64,000 bases of DNA from an uncultured Spirochaeta sp. (GTDB taxonomy: Bacteria > Spirochaetota > Spirochaetia > DSM-27196 > Alkalispirochaetaceae): the NCBI GenBank assembly GCA_913030605.1, contig CAJWEZ010000010.1:1-64000 (forward strand), read 5' to 3'. Below, piece after piece: positions 35,240 through 44,121 of the stretch (position 1 is the first letter of the stretch; every line of letters begins with the position of its first letter). The position numbers were made by a program, and so were the translations under genes. The notes beneath the pieces are model-generated. The model searched no databases and had not been told where the DNA came from. It saw only the letters and a list, made by a program, of their open reading frames with translations.

Positions 35240-36151
35240 CTACGCGGAGTATGCGGCGGTCAGTGTTGACCGCTTTCCGGGCTGGTCCTTCGCAAACTCC
35301 CAGGTGAACACGATCGCCCCGTCCGACGGAGCGGCGGTCGCCATCGGGAGTGCTATCGCGAAATCGTCATCGCTCACCTCCATCGCCTGAACGACCGGAA
35401 CCACCGGCTTTCCCGTGGCGGTTGCCGTCCATCGCGTCATATCTCCCACCCAGGTCGGTGGCTGGTCCTGCAGACCGAAGTGGCACATGGGACTGTAGTA
35501 GTCAAGGAGCGGGTTCAATAGCGAAAGATCCTGACCCAGCGCGCCAGGGCGGGCCCCCGCGTATCGCTCGTCATCCCAGGGGACCATGTGCAGGCCGATC
35601 GGCGTTCGGTGCGGTTTCCCGTCGCGGAGTGCCACGATCTGGCGCGCGAACTCCGCTATCTGCGCCGCTTTCCACCGTTCCCAGTCCGGTCCCACCGGTT
35701 CGCCCCCGTAAAGCGACCGGCACCGTTGACAGGTACACCCCTCCAGCAGGCTCTCCCGGCCCCTGGCTGCCTCCCAGTAACCGGGGAACCGCAGAAAGTT
35801 GAGGTTGATTCCGCTGACAAACTCGTAGTCCAGAAGCCGGTCAAACTCCTGGAGAAGCTCCTCGCGGAAACCGGGATGGGTCGGACAGACTCCGTGATAC
35901 CACCCGGCCGCGATCTCCATCGGTTCACCGTCCCGGCCCACGGGGCGGCAGTCCGGGTACCGCGTCCACCACGCCTCACCCTGAAACACGTCCTTCACGA
36001 GATAGATCTCCAGACCGTCGTGCGCCAGGCGCCGACCGAGATCCGGGTCCAGGTTCTCGGGGGCAACAAACACCGCGGACATGCCCAACCCGGTGGCCTC
36101 GGCCACGGCGTCGTCGGTCAATGGAGTCATGAAAAATACACCCTTGGTCAT
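35240..36151 (-). CDS. Uncharacterised protein, possible glycoside-hydrolase-like TIM barrel
   Basis: This 303-residue cytoplasmic protein has no signal peptide. Alternating strands and helices (GVFFMTPLTDD, GMSAVFVAPENLD, GLEIYLVKDVF, GINLNFLRFPGYWE, TPIGLHMVPWDDERY, GAIVFTWEF) suggest a TIM barrel. It has a CTCQRC cysteine cluster after the central LRFPGYWE strand, reminiscent of uncharacterised glycoside-hydrolase-like proteins, but I cannot assign a family. AAGG lies just upstream of the ATG at 36151. It converges with the reductase-RidA fusion gene (10 bases apart) and is divergent from the chemoreceptor gene. Confidence 0.65.
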   Translation of the reverse strand: MTKGVFFMTPLTDDAVAEATGLGMSAVFVAPENLDPDLGRRLAHDGLEIYLVKDVFQGEAWWTRYPDCRPVGRDGEPMEIAAGWYHGVCPTHPGFREELLQEFDRLLDYEFVSGINLNFLRFPGYWEAARGRESLLEGCTCQRCRSLYGGEPVGPDWERWKAAQIAEFARQIVALRDGKPHRTPIGLHMVPWDDERYAGARPGALGQDLSLLNPLLDYYSPMCHFGLQDQPPTWVGDMTRWTATATGKPVVPVVQAMEVSDDDFAIALPMATAAPSDGAIVFTWEFAKDQPGKRSTLTAAYSA

Positions 36152-36239
36152 ATCGCCTTCCATCGTAGCACGACCCGGGCGGCACGCGTGCTTTCTCTGT
36201 CCAGTTCCCATCTACCGTGAATTCGAGTACCATCCGGCA

Positions 36240-38063
36240 ATGATTACAAAAAAGGGCATATTTCTCTTCCTGCTCGCGGGCGTCGGCGGGCCGATCGCCA
36301 TCGTGCTGACCGATATCCTCATGGGTGCCGCGTCCGTCGCCGGCGTGTTTGCCGGCGTGCGGTGGCCGCTCCTTGTATCCACCGTGGGGCTTCTCGCAGT
36401 TGGCGGGTGGATCCTGATCCGTACGGCCCGTAGAGTCGCCGCGCTGTCCACGCAGGCTCCGCAAAAAGCGTTCACGGTTGCCAGCCACGGGCCGGCACTG
36501 CTCCTCCCGTGGAGTATCGCTCACAATGTGACGTTTTCCCTTTTCCTTCACGCCGGGACACCCGCTGCCGGCGACACCCTCGGCCTGGTCATCCTGTCGG
36601 TGTACGCCGGCGCCGTGGGGATGTTTTTTGCGATTCTTCTGGTGATCGGCACCGCGGTCGATCTGGAGTCGATGCTGCCCGTGGAAGTTGCGCTCTCTGG
36701 GGAGGCGCGTATCCTTGGCCTCACAGCCCGGTTCTATCTCTCGATCACGATCACGATCGTCGCGTTCGTATTCGGCGCGTTCGCAGTCGTGCTGCTGCCG
36801 GTCTACCTCGGCCACCCAGTAGCTTTCGCGTTCCAGCGGGCGGCGGTGGTGGCGATCCCGTTCGTGCTGTGCACGGTACTGGAGGTCCAGTTTCTCGCGG
36901 GCATGACAACCCGACCGATCAGCCAGGCGGTACCGAAGCTCCAGGCGCTTATCGAGGGAACCCTTACCGAGAGACTGTCCGTTCGGGGAGTGGACGAGGT
37001 CGCTTTGTCGCTCCACATGGTGAACCGATTCGTGAGTTCGGTCGCGGACTCCATCGGCGAGTCCAGCTCCGCGGCCGGAAACAGTGAACAGCTCGCGGGA
37101 TCGCTCGACGACCAGGCGGCCCAACAGCGCGACGCGGTTGCCTCGGTCTCGGACGCTGTCGATGCAGTCGCCCGTCAGATCGGAGAACTTGGAGACCGGG
37201 TCGACACCACCGTCTCCGCCACCGAACAGATATCGAGAACGCTGAATAGCCTGAAAAAACTGGTCGCCGGCCAGAAGTCAGCGGTTCAAGAGACCGCGAG
37301 TTCCGCGGAAGAGCTGCAGGCGTCCTCCGCTAACGTCGTGGACGTCTCCGAAACCCGGGAACGCGCCGCCCGCGAGCTCGCCGCTACCATTCGCGACAGC
37401 AGATCCGAGCTCGACACCGCGATCAACACGATGGAGACGATGGCGAGCCGCGCCGGCGAACTCACTGAACTCAACGGGCTCATTGCCGGTCTCGCCGCCC
37501 AGACCAATCTTCTTGCGATGAACGCCGCGATCGAGGCGGCCCACGCCGGAGATTCCGGGAAGGGCTTTGCCGTGGTAGCCACCGAGATCCGCAACCTCGC
37601 GGAGTCCGCGTCCAGAAACTCCAGGGATAGTTCCGCGTTTCTCAAGGAGATGGTCGCCGGAATCCGTGAAACAAGTGAGGTTATGGGGACCGTTCAGCGA
37701 TCGTTTGCCCAGGTGGAGAGCGAGACCGGCGAGGTCACCTCGTCCATGTCCGAGATCGTGGTCGCGGCCCGCGAGATGAGCGATAGCGCCAGGGGCATTA
37801 GCACCATGATGGAACGCCTTCGCGATGGGAGTCGGGAGATTGTGGACGGCGCGGCGCAGATCAGCGAGGGCGTGTCTGAGATCAATCGAGTGAGCCAGTC
37901 GTCGAAAGACTCGGCCCGGGAAACCCGCGAGCGAATCCAGGACGTGGAACAGAGCACCACCGTTCTCACCGGAATCGTGGAGGAGATCACGCGCGTATCC
38001 GCCACGCTCCGGACGTCGGCACGAACGCTGGCCGCCAGACTCAGGGAGTACCGACTGGTGTAG
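36240..38063 (+). CDS. Methyl-accepting chemotaxis protein with polytopic membrane N-terminus
   Basis: This 607-residue chemoreceptor has about six hydrophobic segments in the first 215 residues (FLFLLAGVGGPIAIVL, LLVSTVGLLAVGGWILI, LGLVILSVYAGAVGMFFAIL, SITITIVAFVFGAFAVVLL and others) with only short loops, so there is no periplasmic ligand domain. A HAMP-like linker follows, then a long four-helix-bundle signalling domain containing the highly conserved hairpin tip (AAQTNLLAMNAAIEAAHAG, GFAVVATEIRNLAE). It ends LREYRLV without a CheR-tether pentapeptide. The ATG at 36240 has no strong ribosome-binding site. It would couple to CheA/CheW encoded elsewhere; ligand or membrane-state sensing is unknown. 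Confidence 0.88.
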   Translation: MITKKGIFLFLLAGVGGPIAIVLTDILMGAASVAGVFAGVRWPLLVSTVGLLAVGGWILIRTARRVAALSTQAPQKAFTVASHGPALLLPWSIAHNVTFSLFLHAGTPAAGDTLGLVILSVYAGAVGMFFAILLVIGTAVDLESMLPVEVALSGEARILGLTARFYLSITITIVAFVFGAFAVVLLPVYLGHPVAFAFQRAAVVAIPFVLCTVLEVQFLAGMTTRPISQAVPKLQALIEGTLTERLSVRGVDEVALSLHMVNRFVSSVADSIGESSSAAGNSEQLAGSLDDQAAQQRDAVASVSDAVDAVARQIGELGDRVDTTVSATEQISRTLNSLKKLVAGQKSAVQETASSAEELQASSANVVDVSETRERAARELAATIRDSRSELDTAINTMETMASRAGELTELNGLIAGLAAQTNLLAMNAAIEAAHAGDSGKGFAVVATEIRNLAESASRNSRDSSAFLKEMVAGIRETSEVMGTVQRSFAQVESETGEVTSSMSEIVVAAREMSDSARGISTMMERLRDGSREIVDGAAQISEGVSEINRVSQSSKDSARETRERIQDVEQSTTVLTGIVEEITRVSATLRTSARTLAARLREYRLV

Positions 38064-38113
38064 GCGCCCCATGCGGCGCCGTGACCGTCATGTGTCGATA
38101 CAACCAGGCCACC

Positions 38114-39946
38114 CTACCCCCCAAGCCGGTCCAGGGCGTCAACAACGGGGGACGTCGTGCTGTGTCCACCCTCGGCCCGCAAACGTTCACGGGCCAGGAG
38201 CGATCGATACAGCTCCTCACACGCCTCCGGATAGCCGATGCCGCGAATATGAGCGATGATCCGGCTCCCCCGGTCGATGAGCTTCTTGTTGGTCGGGTCG
38301 AGCTGCACCATCCAGTTGCCCCTGATGCGGTTCATGATGCCCATCGACGCCGTGCTGATCGTGTTCATCACGAGTTTCGTAGCCACGTGGTGCCACAGTA
38401 GGACCGGACTCTCCGGCACGCGGACCGATACGGTGTACCCGGCCCCGGTGGCGCCGCGCCGACGCTCGTCGCCACCGGCCGCGCCGATCCGCAGGAGGTC
38501 TGCAGGGTGCGGATTGCGTGGTTCTTTCGCGCCACCCGCAATCCCCGAACCGTCGGGGGCCTCGGCGTGAGCGCCGTCCTCGCCGACCGCGATTGAGAGG
38601 AAAAGGTGGGGCGTCACCGCGGTCCGGGTGGGGTCCGGCTCGTTGCCGATCAGGTACCTGGCGATCTCGTCCGCGCCGAGCGACGGCGGAGCGGCCCCAA
38701 GCGTTTCCCAGGTACCCATTCGCCGGTAGTCGTCGGCGGTCCAGTCGATCCCGCGCGGCGCCCGGCGAAGCATCGCAAACCACGCATCGGGACTGCTGCG
38801 CAGCGGATCTTTGGCGTACGCCCAGGATACGGGCGCCGACTCATCGTCGGCGGGGCGGAACGGCGGGAGCATGAACGTGGGAGAGCGTTCCGTGGTGTCA
38901 CTGAACACGTCGAGAAGGAACCGGGACGCCAGATAGGTCACTCTTCCGCCGCCCTCGTAGATCTGACTCTCCCGCTCGGCGAGCGCTGCCATCGTCTGAC
39001 GGTTGTCGATCTCGGAAAGCTCTCCGAGGAGTCGCGCAAACCGATTTGCCTGCTCCAGGCGGTCGCCGGTGGAGACCGCCTCTCCGTCAACGGTTCGAAA
39101 GACCTCTTCGAGCGCCGAGCCGACGACGACCATTTCGACCGTCGTCGCCTGCATGCGGGTGGAACCGGTGAGCGCCATGGACCCGGTATACAGGTCCAGC
39201 ACCGTAACGCGGGGATCCTCGATGACCTGCCGTGACCGCTCGATACTGCCCACCAGCACCGCGGTCGGATTGTTGTAGACGAGAAACACCTCGCATCCCC
39301 GTTCCAGCCCCTCCTCGACCGTTCCGATGACCGACGATGTCTCGCCTCCTTCGGTGATCGCCACCAGGATATCCCCCCGCTGGAGTCCGAGGTCTGCGAT
39401 CTGGCGGCGACCATACGCCGCATGGTCCTCGAAACTTTCCACAGATCGAATCAGCGCGCGATCGCCGCCGGTCATTACGCTTGCGGCCTGCTCCGCTTTT
39501 CTGAGGGCGGGATGGGTGCCGTCCGTCCCGCGGGCGGCATCGCCGGGACCGACGCCGGCTTTGTCTTCCCAGTACTGCCGCCACATTTCCTCCAGCATCA
39601 TCGCCAGACGCCCCGTGCTCCCGCAACCGGAGAAGCAGATCTTCCGGTCGGTGGTGGCGGCCCGCCCGACGGCCGAGACAAGGCTCCCGTACTCCGGACT
39701 CAGAAACACGCGACGCGCCACCGGGGGAATGTCGGCGTCCACGTTCAGGAGCAGCGCGATCCCCGCGGCGGTATCCTGCTGAACGACGGAGCTGAAGCGC
39801 TCGGTATATGGATGTGGCTGTTCGGTCGGAAGGTGCCCGAGCTGGAACTGCGTCTCGTGATGAACGAACTGTCGCGCGTTCTCCTCCGCCCGTCGCCGGA
39901 TCTCCGGGTCGTCTGCGTAGATGGCGTATTCCGATGTGGTGCTCAC
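38114..39946 (-). CDS. Double-length MurQ/GCKR-like SIS-domain protein (putative MurNAc-6-phosphate etherase)
   Basis: This 610-residue protein contains two SIS halves. The first has the sugar-phosphate motif FSGCGSTGRLAM (about 105-116), the segment RSVESFEDHAAYG that matches the region of MurQ holding a catalytic Glu, and LVAITEGGETSSVIGTVEEG. The second half has the MurQ C-terminal signature (NTISTASMGIMNRIRGN, then DPTNKKLIDRGSRII). Bacterial MurQ is about 300 residues; this length resembles the eukaryotic glucokinase regulator GCKR. A low-complexity insert lies near residues 460-510. MurQ cleaves the lactyl ether of MurNAc-6-P to give GlcNAc-6-P. A GTG start at 39946 has GGAGG upstream. 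It is the last gene of the cell-wall sugar operon. Confidence 0.78.
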   Translation of the reverse strand: MSTTSEYAIYADDPEIRRRAEENARQFVHHETQFQLGHLPTEQPHPYTERFSSVVQQDTAAGIALLLNVDADIPPVARRVFLSPEYGSLVSAVGRAATTDRKICFSGCGSTGRLAMMLEEMWRQYWEDKAGVGPGDAARGTDGTHPALRKAEQAASVMTGGDRALIRSVESFEDHAAYGRRQIADLGLQRGDILVAITEGGETSSVIGTVEEGLERGCEVFLVYNNPTAVLVGSIERSRQVIEDPRVTVLDLYTGSMALTGSTRMQATTVEMVVVGSALEEVFRTVDGEAVSTGDRLEQANRFARLLGELSEIDNRQTMAALAERESQIYEGGGRVTYLASRFLLDVFSDTTERSPTFMLPPFRPADDESAPVSWAYAKDPLRSSPDAWFAMLRRAPRGIDWTADDYRRMGTWETLGAAPPSLGADEIARYLIGNEPDPTRTAVTPHLFLSIAVGEDGAHAEAPDGSGIAGGAKEPRNPHPADLLRIGAAGGDERRRGATGAGYTVSVRVPESPVLLWHHVATKLVMNTISTASMGIMNRIRGNWMVQLDPTNKKLIDRGSRIIAHIRGIGYPEACEELYRSLLARERLRAEGGHSTTSPVVDALDRLGG

Positions 39947-39985
39947 TGCTTCCTCCGTGTGTCATCGATCATCTGGTACCCTGTG

Positions 39986-41095
39986 TCATCCGTATCGCCG
40001 CAGGGCGGACTCATGAACGAGTCGTCGAAACGCGAGTATCCCGTCCGTCGTGGATTCCCTGCCGTAGTACAGTCGACTTGTGAGGATGGTAACCGCCACC
40101 CCGGTCGCCGGATCTCCCCATACGCTGGTGCCCGTGAACCCGGTATGCCCGAATGCGCCCGCACCGAACCCACCGCGCTGCGTATCCGGCACGATCTGCA
40201 TCCCCAGACCCCGTCGCTCCGTGCTCCCCCGGGGCCGATCGTGCAGCGGGCTCCCGAGCGGGAGTACCCTGCGAGGCTTCACCGCCGCCAGCACCGTCTC
40301 ACGCGTCAGCAGCGGATCTCGCCGGTGTACGCCGAGCGCCGCGCCCCATTCCCTGAGAAACAGCTCATGAACCGCCGGAAGCGTCCCGAACAGACCGGCG
40401 TTTCCGGCCGCACCACCGAGCACGTGGGCGTTCTCGTCGTGGACCGTTCCCTGTACGCGCCGCTGTCGCCACGAACACCACTCCGTGGGAACGTACAGCT
40501 CCCGGTCGGACGGGGTCGGCGAAAACCCGAGCGATCCGTCACGCCCTGCCGCGCCCCCCGCGAAATCGGAAAACGCCGCGGCCACCCCCTGACCGCAGAC
40601 CGTCTGGACGACCTCCCCGAGCAGTATGAACCCCGTGCAGCTGTACACGATCTGTCTGCCCGGCGCCGCTGTCGGTTCAACCGTGAACAACCGGGCGCGG
40701 GCCTCCTCCCGTTGGTCTACCTCGGGCGACCGACCCTGCCACAGATCGGGCAGCGCCGGAAGCCCGCCGCTGTGCGTAAGGAGGTCTTCGATCGTCAACG
40801 CCGCGGTCGCTCCGGTAAGCCCCGTCAGGATCTCCCCGATCCTGGTGGAGAAATACACATTCCCGTGTTCAACCAGCGAAAGGATCAGCGGCGCTGTGGC
40901 GAGAAATTTCGTGAGGGACGCGAGATCGAAACGCGAGCTGTCCGTGGGAACCGGGAGTTCCTCGTCCGTCGTGTACGAGGCCGGTTCCAGGGGATCGCCG
41001 CCACAGTAGCGACCGAAATACCCATCGAACAGTACTGTGTTTCCCCGTGAAACCCTGATCGCCGCGCAGGGCACCGCCCGCTCGCAGTGGTTCAT
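39986..41095 (-). CDS. Serine hydrolase of the beta-lactamase/AmpC-like family, apparently cytoplasmic
   Basis: This 369-residue penicillin-recognising fold has the SxxK motif (LASLTKFLAT, Ser60/Lys63), a YxN-like tyrosine motif (IVYSCTGFILLGE) and an HTG triad (FGHTGFTGTS) in place of KTG. There is no signal peptide (MNHCERAVPCAAIRVSRGN), so it should act in the cytoplasm. In Bacillus subtilis the neighbouring gene of namZ encodes the related AmiE, an N-acetylmuramyl-L-alanine amidase, and that is the most attractive role here; esterase activity is an alternative. Its ATG overlaps the namZ stop by 4 bases. Confidence 0.84.
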   Translation of the reverse strand: MNHCERAVPCAAIRVSRGNTVLFDGYFGRYCGGDPLEPASYTTDEELPVPTDSSRFDLASLTKFLATAPLILSLVEHGNVYFSTRIGEILTGLTGATAALTIEDLLTHSGGLPALPDLWQGRSPEVDQREEARARLFTVEPTAAPGRQIVYSCTGFILLGEVVQTVCGQGVAAAFSDFAGGAAGRDGSLGFSPTPSDRELYVPTEWCSWRQRRVQGTVHDENAHVLGGAAGNAGLFGTLPAVHELFLREWGAALGVHRRDPLLTRETVLAAVKPRRVLPLGSPLHDRPRGSTERRGLGMQIVPDTQRGGFGAGAFGHTGFTGTSVWGDPATGVAVTILTSRLYYGRESTTDGILAFRRLVHESALRRYG

Positions 41096-42306
41096 CGGTA
41101 GTGTCTGGCGCTCGCCGACGCGTCGGCGTAGGACGACGCGTCCCGGCAGAGAATCCCATGCGCCTCCTCCGCCGACGCTCCCGCATCCACCGCGTCGCGG
41201 AACGCGCGCCCACCGGCGAGGTGGTCAACAAACGACCGCTCCGGGTCCTCCCACAGCGGGCGCCACGCGAAGCGCGTCGGATCCTGGCGACGCACCGCGC
41301 AAAGGAGTTCGACCCCGGTCCGAACGGAATCGAACACCTCAGAATCCGTGACGTGAAGCTGAATGCCCCTGCACGGCTCGCCTGCGTACGCCGAAAACGT
41401 CGGCACGAAATCGACAACCGAAAACGCCACCCCCGGAAGAGCGCGGGCAGATACATCGTCGCGCAGCGACTCGGCATCGATCCACGGCGCACCGATCGTC
41501 TCGAACGGTCGCGTCGTGCCACGCCCCTCCGAAATGTTGGTGCCTTCGAACAGACAGGTTCCGGGATAGACGTACGCGGTCTCGATCGTAGGAAGATTGG
41601 GCGACGGCTGTTTCCACGGAAGCCCGGTGGCGCGATACGCCGTGTCACGACGGTAGTGCTCCATCCACAGCACGATCGGCTCCGAGATCCACGGTTTCGC
41701 CGCTCCGCCTCGTGCCCCCTGGTGATAGCGCGCGTAGGATCGGGCAAAATCCCCGGCAAGGTAGCGGGCAAACTCCCCCATTGTCAGGCCGTGCCGAATC
41801 GCCAGGCCGTAGCCGCCCACTTCGCTCTCAGCGCCCCGCGGGAGTGGCCCGCCCTCGATCCTCGTTCCTCCGATCGGGTTCGGACGGTCGCAGACGAACG
41901 TTTGAACTCCCGACTCGGCGCACTCTTCGATCACCGCTGCGGCCGTGTAGATGTAGGTGTAGTACCGGCACCCGATCTCCTGGATATCGATGACGACGGC
42001 GTCGAGATCCTCAATGTGACCGGGTTCCGGTCTGTGGCGGGTGCCGTACAGAGACACCACCTCAATTCCCTGGACGATCGAATCGTCGACGTCCACGGTG
42101 TCCTGTGCCTGTGCGACAAAGCCGTGTTCCGGCCCGAACAGTCTGACCAGATTGAATCCCGACTGCAGAAGTGCCTGTGGAACGGTTCGTCCGTCGGGAA
42201 GAATCGTTGACTGGTTGGTCAGTAGTCCGATCCGGCGCCCGGCGAACTCGTCCGCCCGGTCCATCAACACCTCGATCCCGAGACGCACCGGGGCGCTGGC
42301 TGTCAT
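41092..42306 (-). CDS. namZ: NamZ-like exo-beta-N-acetylmuramidase (DUF1343)
   Basis: This 404-residue protein matches the DUF1343 pattern throughout: LLTNQSTI, LVRLFGPEHGF, SLYGTRHRPEP, DIQEIGCRYYTYIYT, DRPNPIGG, RHGLTMGEFA, LPWKQPSPNLPT, VYPGTCLFEGTNISEGRGTT and GAPWID. NamZ of B. subtilis releases MurNAc from the non-reducing end of peptidoglycan fragments. Unlike secreted NamZ proteins, this one has no signal peptide (MTASAPVRLGIEVLMDRADE), so it probably works on fragments already imported. The ATG at 42306 overlaps the permease stop (ATGA); the longer upstream frame is rejected. It is coupled to the serine hydrolase downstream. Confidence 0.9.
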   Translation of the reverse strand: MTASAPVRLGIEVLMDRADEFAGRRIGLLTNQSTILPDGRTVPQALLQSGFNLVRLFGPEHGFVAQAQDTVDVDDSIVQGIEVVSLYGTRHRPEPGHIEDLDAVVIDIQEIGCRYYTYIYTAAAVIEECAESGVQTFVCDRPNPIGGTRIEGGPLPRGAESEVGGYGLAIRHGLTMGEFARYLAGDFARSYARYHQGARGGAAKPWISEPIVLWMEHYRRDTAYRATGLPWKQPSPNLPTIETAYVYPGTCLFEGTNISEGRGTTRPFETIGAPWIDAESLRDDVSARALPGVAFSVVDFVPTFSAYAGEPCRGIQLHVTDSEVFDSVRTGVELLCAVRRQDPTRFAWRPLWEDPERSFVDHLAGGRAFRDAVDAGASAEEAHGILCRDASSYADASASARHYR

Positions 42307-43154
42307 CGGAACGTCCCGGCAAGCATCCCTCTGATGAAGTATCGGGACATCACCAGATACAGAAGCACGATCGGAAGAATTGACAGTCCAAGAAACGCAA
42401 AGAGTTCGCCCCACTGGACCGAGTGCTCACCAAAAAAGTTTGCCACCGCCAGCGGCAGGGGGCTCAACCGTTCCGTTCGCAGAAAGATCAGCGGGAAAAA
42501 GAAGTCGTTCCAGATCGGAACCGCGTTGTAGATCACCGTGATCACGAGTCCCGATGTCGCCAGCGGCAGCATCACCCGTCCGAACAGCTGGTACTCGTTG
42601 GCACCGTCGATCCGGCCGGCATCCTCGAGGTTCGCGGGAAGTGCGAAGAAAAACCCGTAGAAGATCAGGATCGAGAACCCGAACCGCCACGCGGCGTACA
42701 CGATGATGAGTGAGAGGCGCGTATCGAGGATCCCGATGTCGCGCATCAGCAGGAACAGCGGCAACGAGGCGAGGCGCAACGGAACCATCAATCCCAGCAG
42801 AAAGAAGGAGTACAGCAGTCCCGAGATCCGGAACTTGTACCGGGCAAGCGCGTACGCCGCACCGGTACTGAGCGCCAGGTTGAGGACCATCGCGCCCGCC
42901 GTAATCACCACGCTGTTTGCGAGGTACAGCAGGAAGTTCTGTCCGACGAGGATGTTCGTGTAGTTGCTGAATTGTGGATCCGTGGCGAGTCGCAGCGGCG
43001 CCTCGAAAATCTCTCGCGTGGTGCGAAGAGACGAGTTGTACATGAACACCAGCGGTACGATGATTGCCAGCGCGTACAGACCGAGAAACGCGTACACCGC
43101 GACCGACCGCTTCACCCCGAGTTCCCGAATTCGTTTCATCTTCTGTGGATTCAT
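42303..43154 (-). CDS. Sugar ABC transporter permease (CUT1, MalG/second permease type)
   Basis: This 283-residue inner-membrane permease has six predicted spans, starting AVYAFLGLYALAIIVPLVFM. The EAA loop reads LEDAGRIDGANEYQLFGRVMLPL, and the C-terminal half carries IWNDFFFPLIFL, as usual for MalG-like CUT1 subunits. The ATG at 43154 has AAGG in GGAAGGGTGACC and starts 2 bases after the first permease. It pairs with the MalF-type permease and the binding protein at 44163-45449. No ATPase gene is present, so a shared MsmX/MsmK-type ATPase is expected elsewhere. Confidence 0.92.
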   Translation of the reverse strand: MNPQKMKRIRELGVKRSVAVYAFLGLYALAIIVPLVFMYNSSLRTTREIFEAPLRLATDPQFSNYTNILVGQNFLLYLANSVVITAGAMVLNLALSTGAAYALARYKFRISGLLYSFFLLGLMVPLRLASLPLFLLMRDIGILDTRLSLIIVYAAWRFGFSILIFYGFFFALPANLEDAGRIDGANEYQLFGRVMLPLATSGLVITVIYNAVPIWNDFFFPLIFLRTERLSPLPLAVANFFGEHSVQWGELFAFLGLSILPIVLLYLVMSRYFIRGMLAGTFR

Positions 43155-43156
43155 GG

Positions 43157-44098
43157 TCACCCTTCCAGCTGGACGCGCTTTTTGTCCAGAAGCCGGTTGA
43201 CTCCCAGGGAGATCACGGCGGTCGCGACTACGATGACGATACCGATCGTGGCCCCCAGCCCCTTGTCGGCCAGACCCGTGATACCTCCGAATGCCGTTCG
43301 ATAGAACAGCGTCCCCAGGACGTCGGTGGCGTAGTTCGGTCCACCCGTAGGCCCGGTCAGGGAATAGACGATGTCGAACATTCGCAGGTTGCCGGCGATG
43401 GTCAGGATCAGGACCGTCAGCAGCTGCGGGACGATCAACGGCAGGTAGATATCCTTGATTCGGTGAAAACCCGACACGCCGTCGAGTTTCGCAGCCTCGA
43501 TGATCGGCTGCGGTATGTTGTTCAGTCCGGACAGGAAAATCAGGGTCGGAAACCCGGCCCACTGCCAGATATTGATCAGCAGAATCGTGGTGAGCGCCGT
43601 CCGGGGGTCACCCAGCCACGGGAACGCAAACTCGGGATCTCCGATCAGGCGTATGGCGGCGTTGATCATACCCCACGACGGGTGGAGGAGCAGACTGAAC
43701 AGAAACCCCACCACGACGATCGAAAGGGTTACGGGCAGAAACAGGAGTGCCCGAAAAAACTTGGTGCCGGGAAGTTCCTGGAACAGCATCAGGGCGAAGG
43801 CGAACCCGACCGTCGACTGAAACGCAACCACAAATATCAGCGAATACGCGTTGTGTCCGGCGGCGTTCCAGAATCGCGCCGAGATCGGATTGTCGGACGC
43901 GAACACGGTCCGGAAGTTATCCAGACCGACGAACGCCTCCCGCTCCAGTCCGTTCCACGAATACAGGCTGTATCCGAATGAACTGAACACGGGATAGATG
44001 ACGAGCGCGACAAAGAAGATCGTACCCGGAAGCAGAAACAGGGCGAACGCGATCTTTCGCGACGTGAGTATTCGGTCCCAACTCCTAGACAGATTCAC
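43157..44098 (-). CDS. Sugar ABC transporter permease (CUT1, MalF/first permease type)
   Basis: This 313-residue permease has N-terminal spans LFLLPGTIFFVALVIYPVF and the EAA loop EAAKLDGVSGFHRIKDIYLP. FPTLIFLSGLNNIP is the usual feature upstream of the EAA loop. It has six spans in the CUT1 style. A GTG start at 44098 is supported by GGAGG seven bases upstream. It is separated from the binding-protein gene by 64 bases containing a very stable hairpin. By context it imports amino sugars or peptidoglycan fragments. Confidence 0.92.
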   Translation of the reverse strand: MNLSRSWDRILTSRKIAFALFLLPGTIFFVALVIYPVFSSFGYSLYSWNGLEREAFVGLDNFRTVFASDNPISARFWNAAGHNAYSLIFVVAFQSTVGFAFALMLFQELPGTKFFRALLFLPVTLSIVVVGFLFSLLLHPSWGMINAAIRLIGDPEFAFPWLGDPRTALTTILLINIWQWAGFPTLIFLSGLNNIPQPIIEAAKLDGVSGFHRIKDIYLPLIVPQLLTVLILTIAGNLRMFDIVYSLTGPTGGPNYATDVLGTLFYRTAFGGITGLADKGLGATIGIVIVVATAVISLGVNRLLDKKRVQLEG

Positions 44099-44121
44099 GA
44101 GAGTCCTCCAGTGTGATCAGT

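Noticed and set aside
36002-37124. Long minus-strand frame opposite the chemoreceptor
   Set aside because: The plus-strand frame has unmistakable MCP motifs; the minus frame is charged low-complexity sequence.
38063-38080. GGCGCC-6-GGCGCC hairpin between the convergent MCP and MurQ-like genes as a terminator
   Set aside because: Only 6 bp of stem from a self-complementary hexamer and no T run; not convincing.
39422-41050. A 542-codon plus-strand open frame across the MurQ-like and serine hydrolase genes
   Set aside because: It spans two coupled minus-strand genes and is rich in Arg/Pro; a shadow frame.
42307-42414. N-terminal extension of NamZ that might supply a signal peptide
   Set aside because: The extension is polar with no hydrophobic core and overlaps the permease gene; the ATG at 42306 couples to the permease stop.
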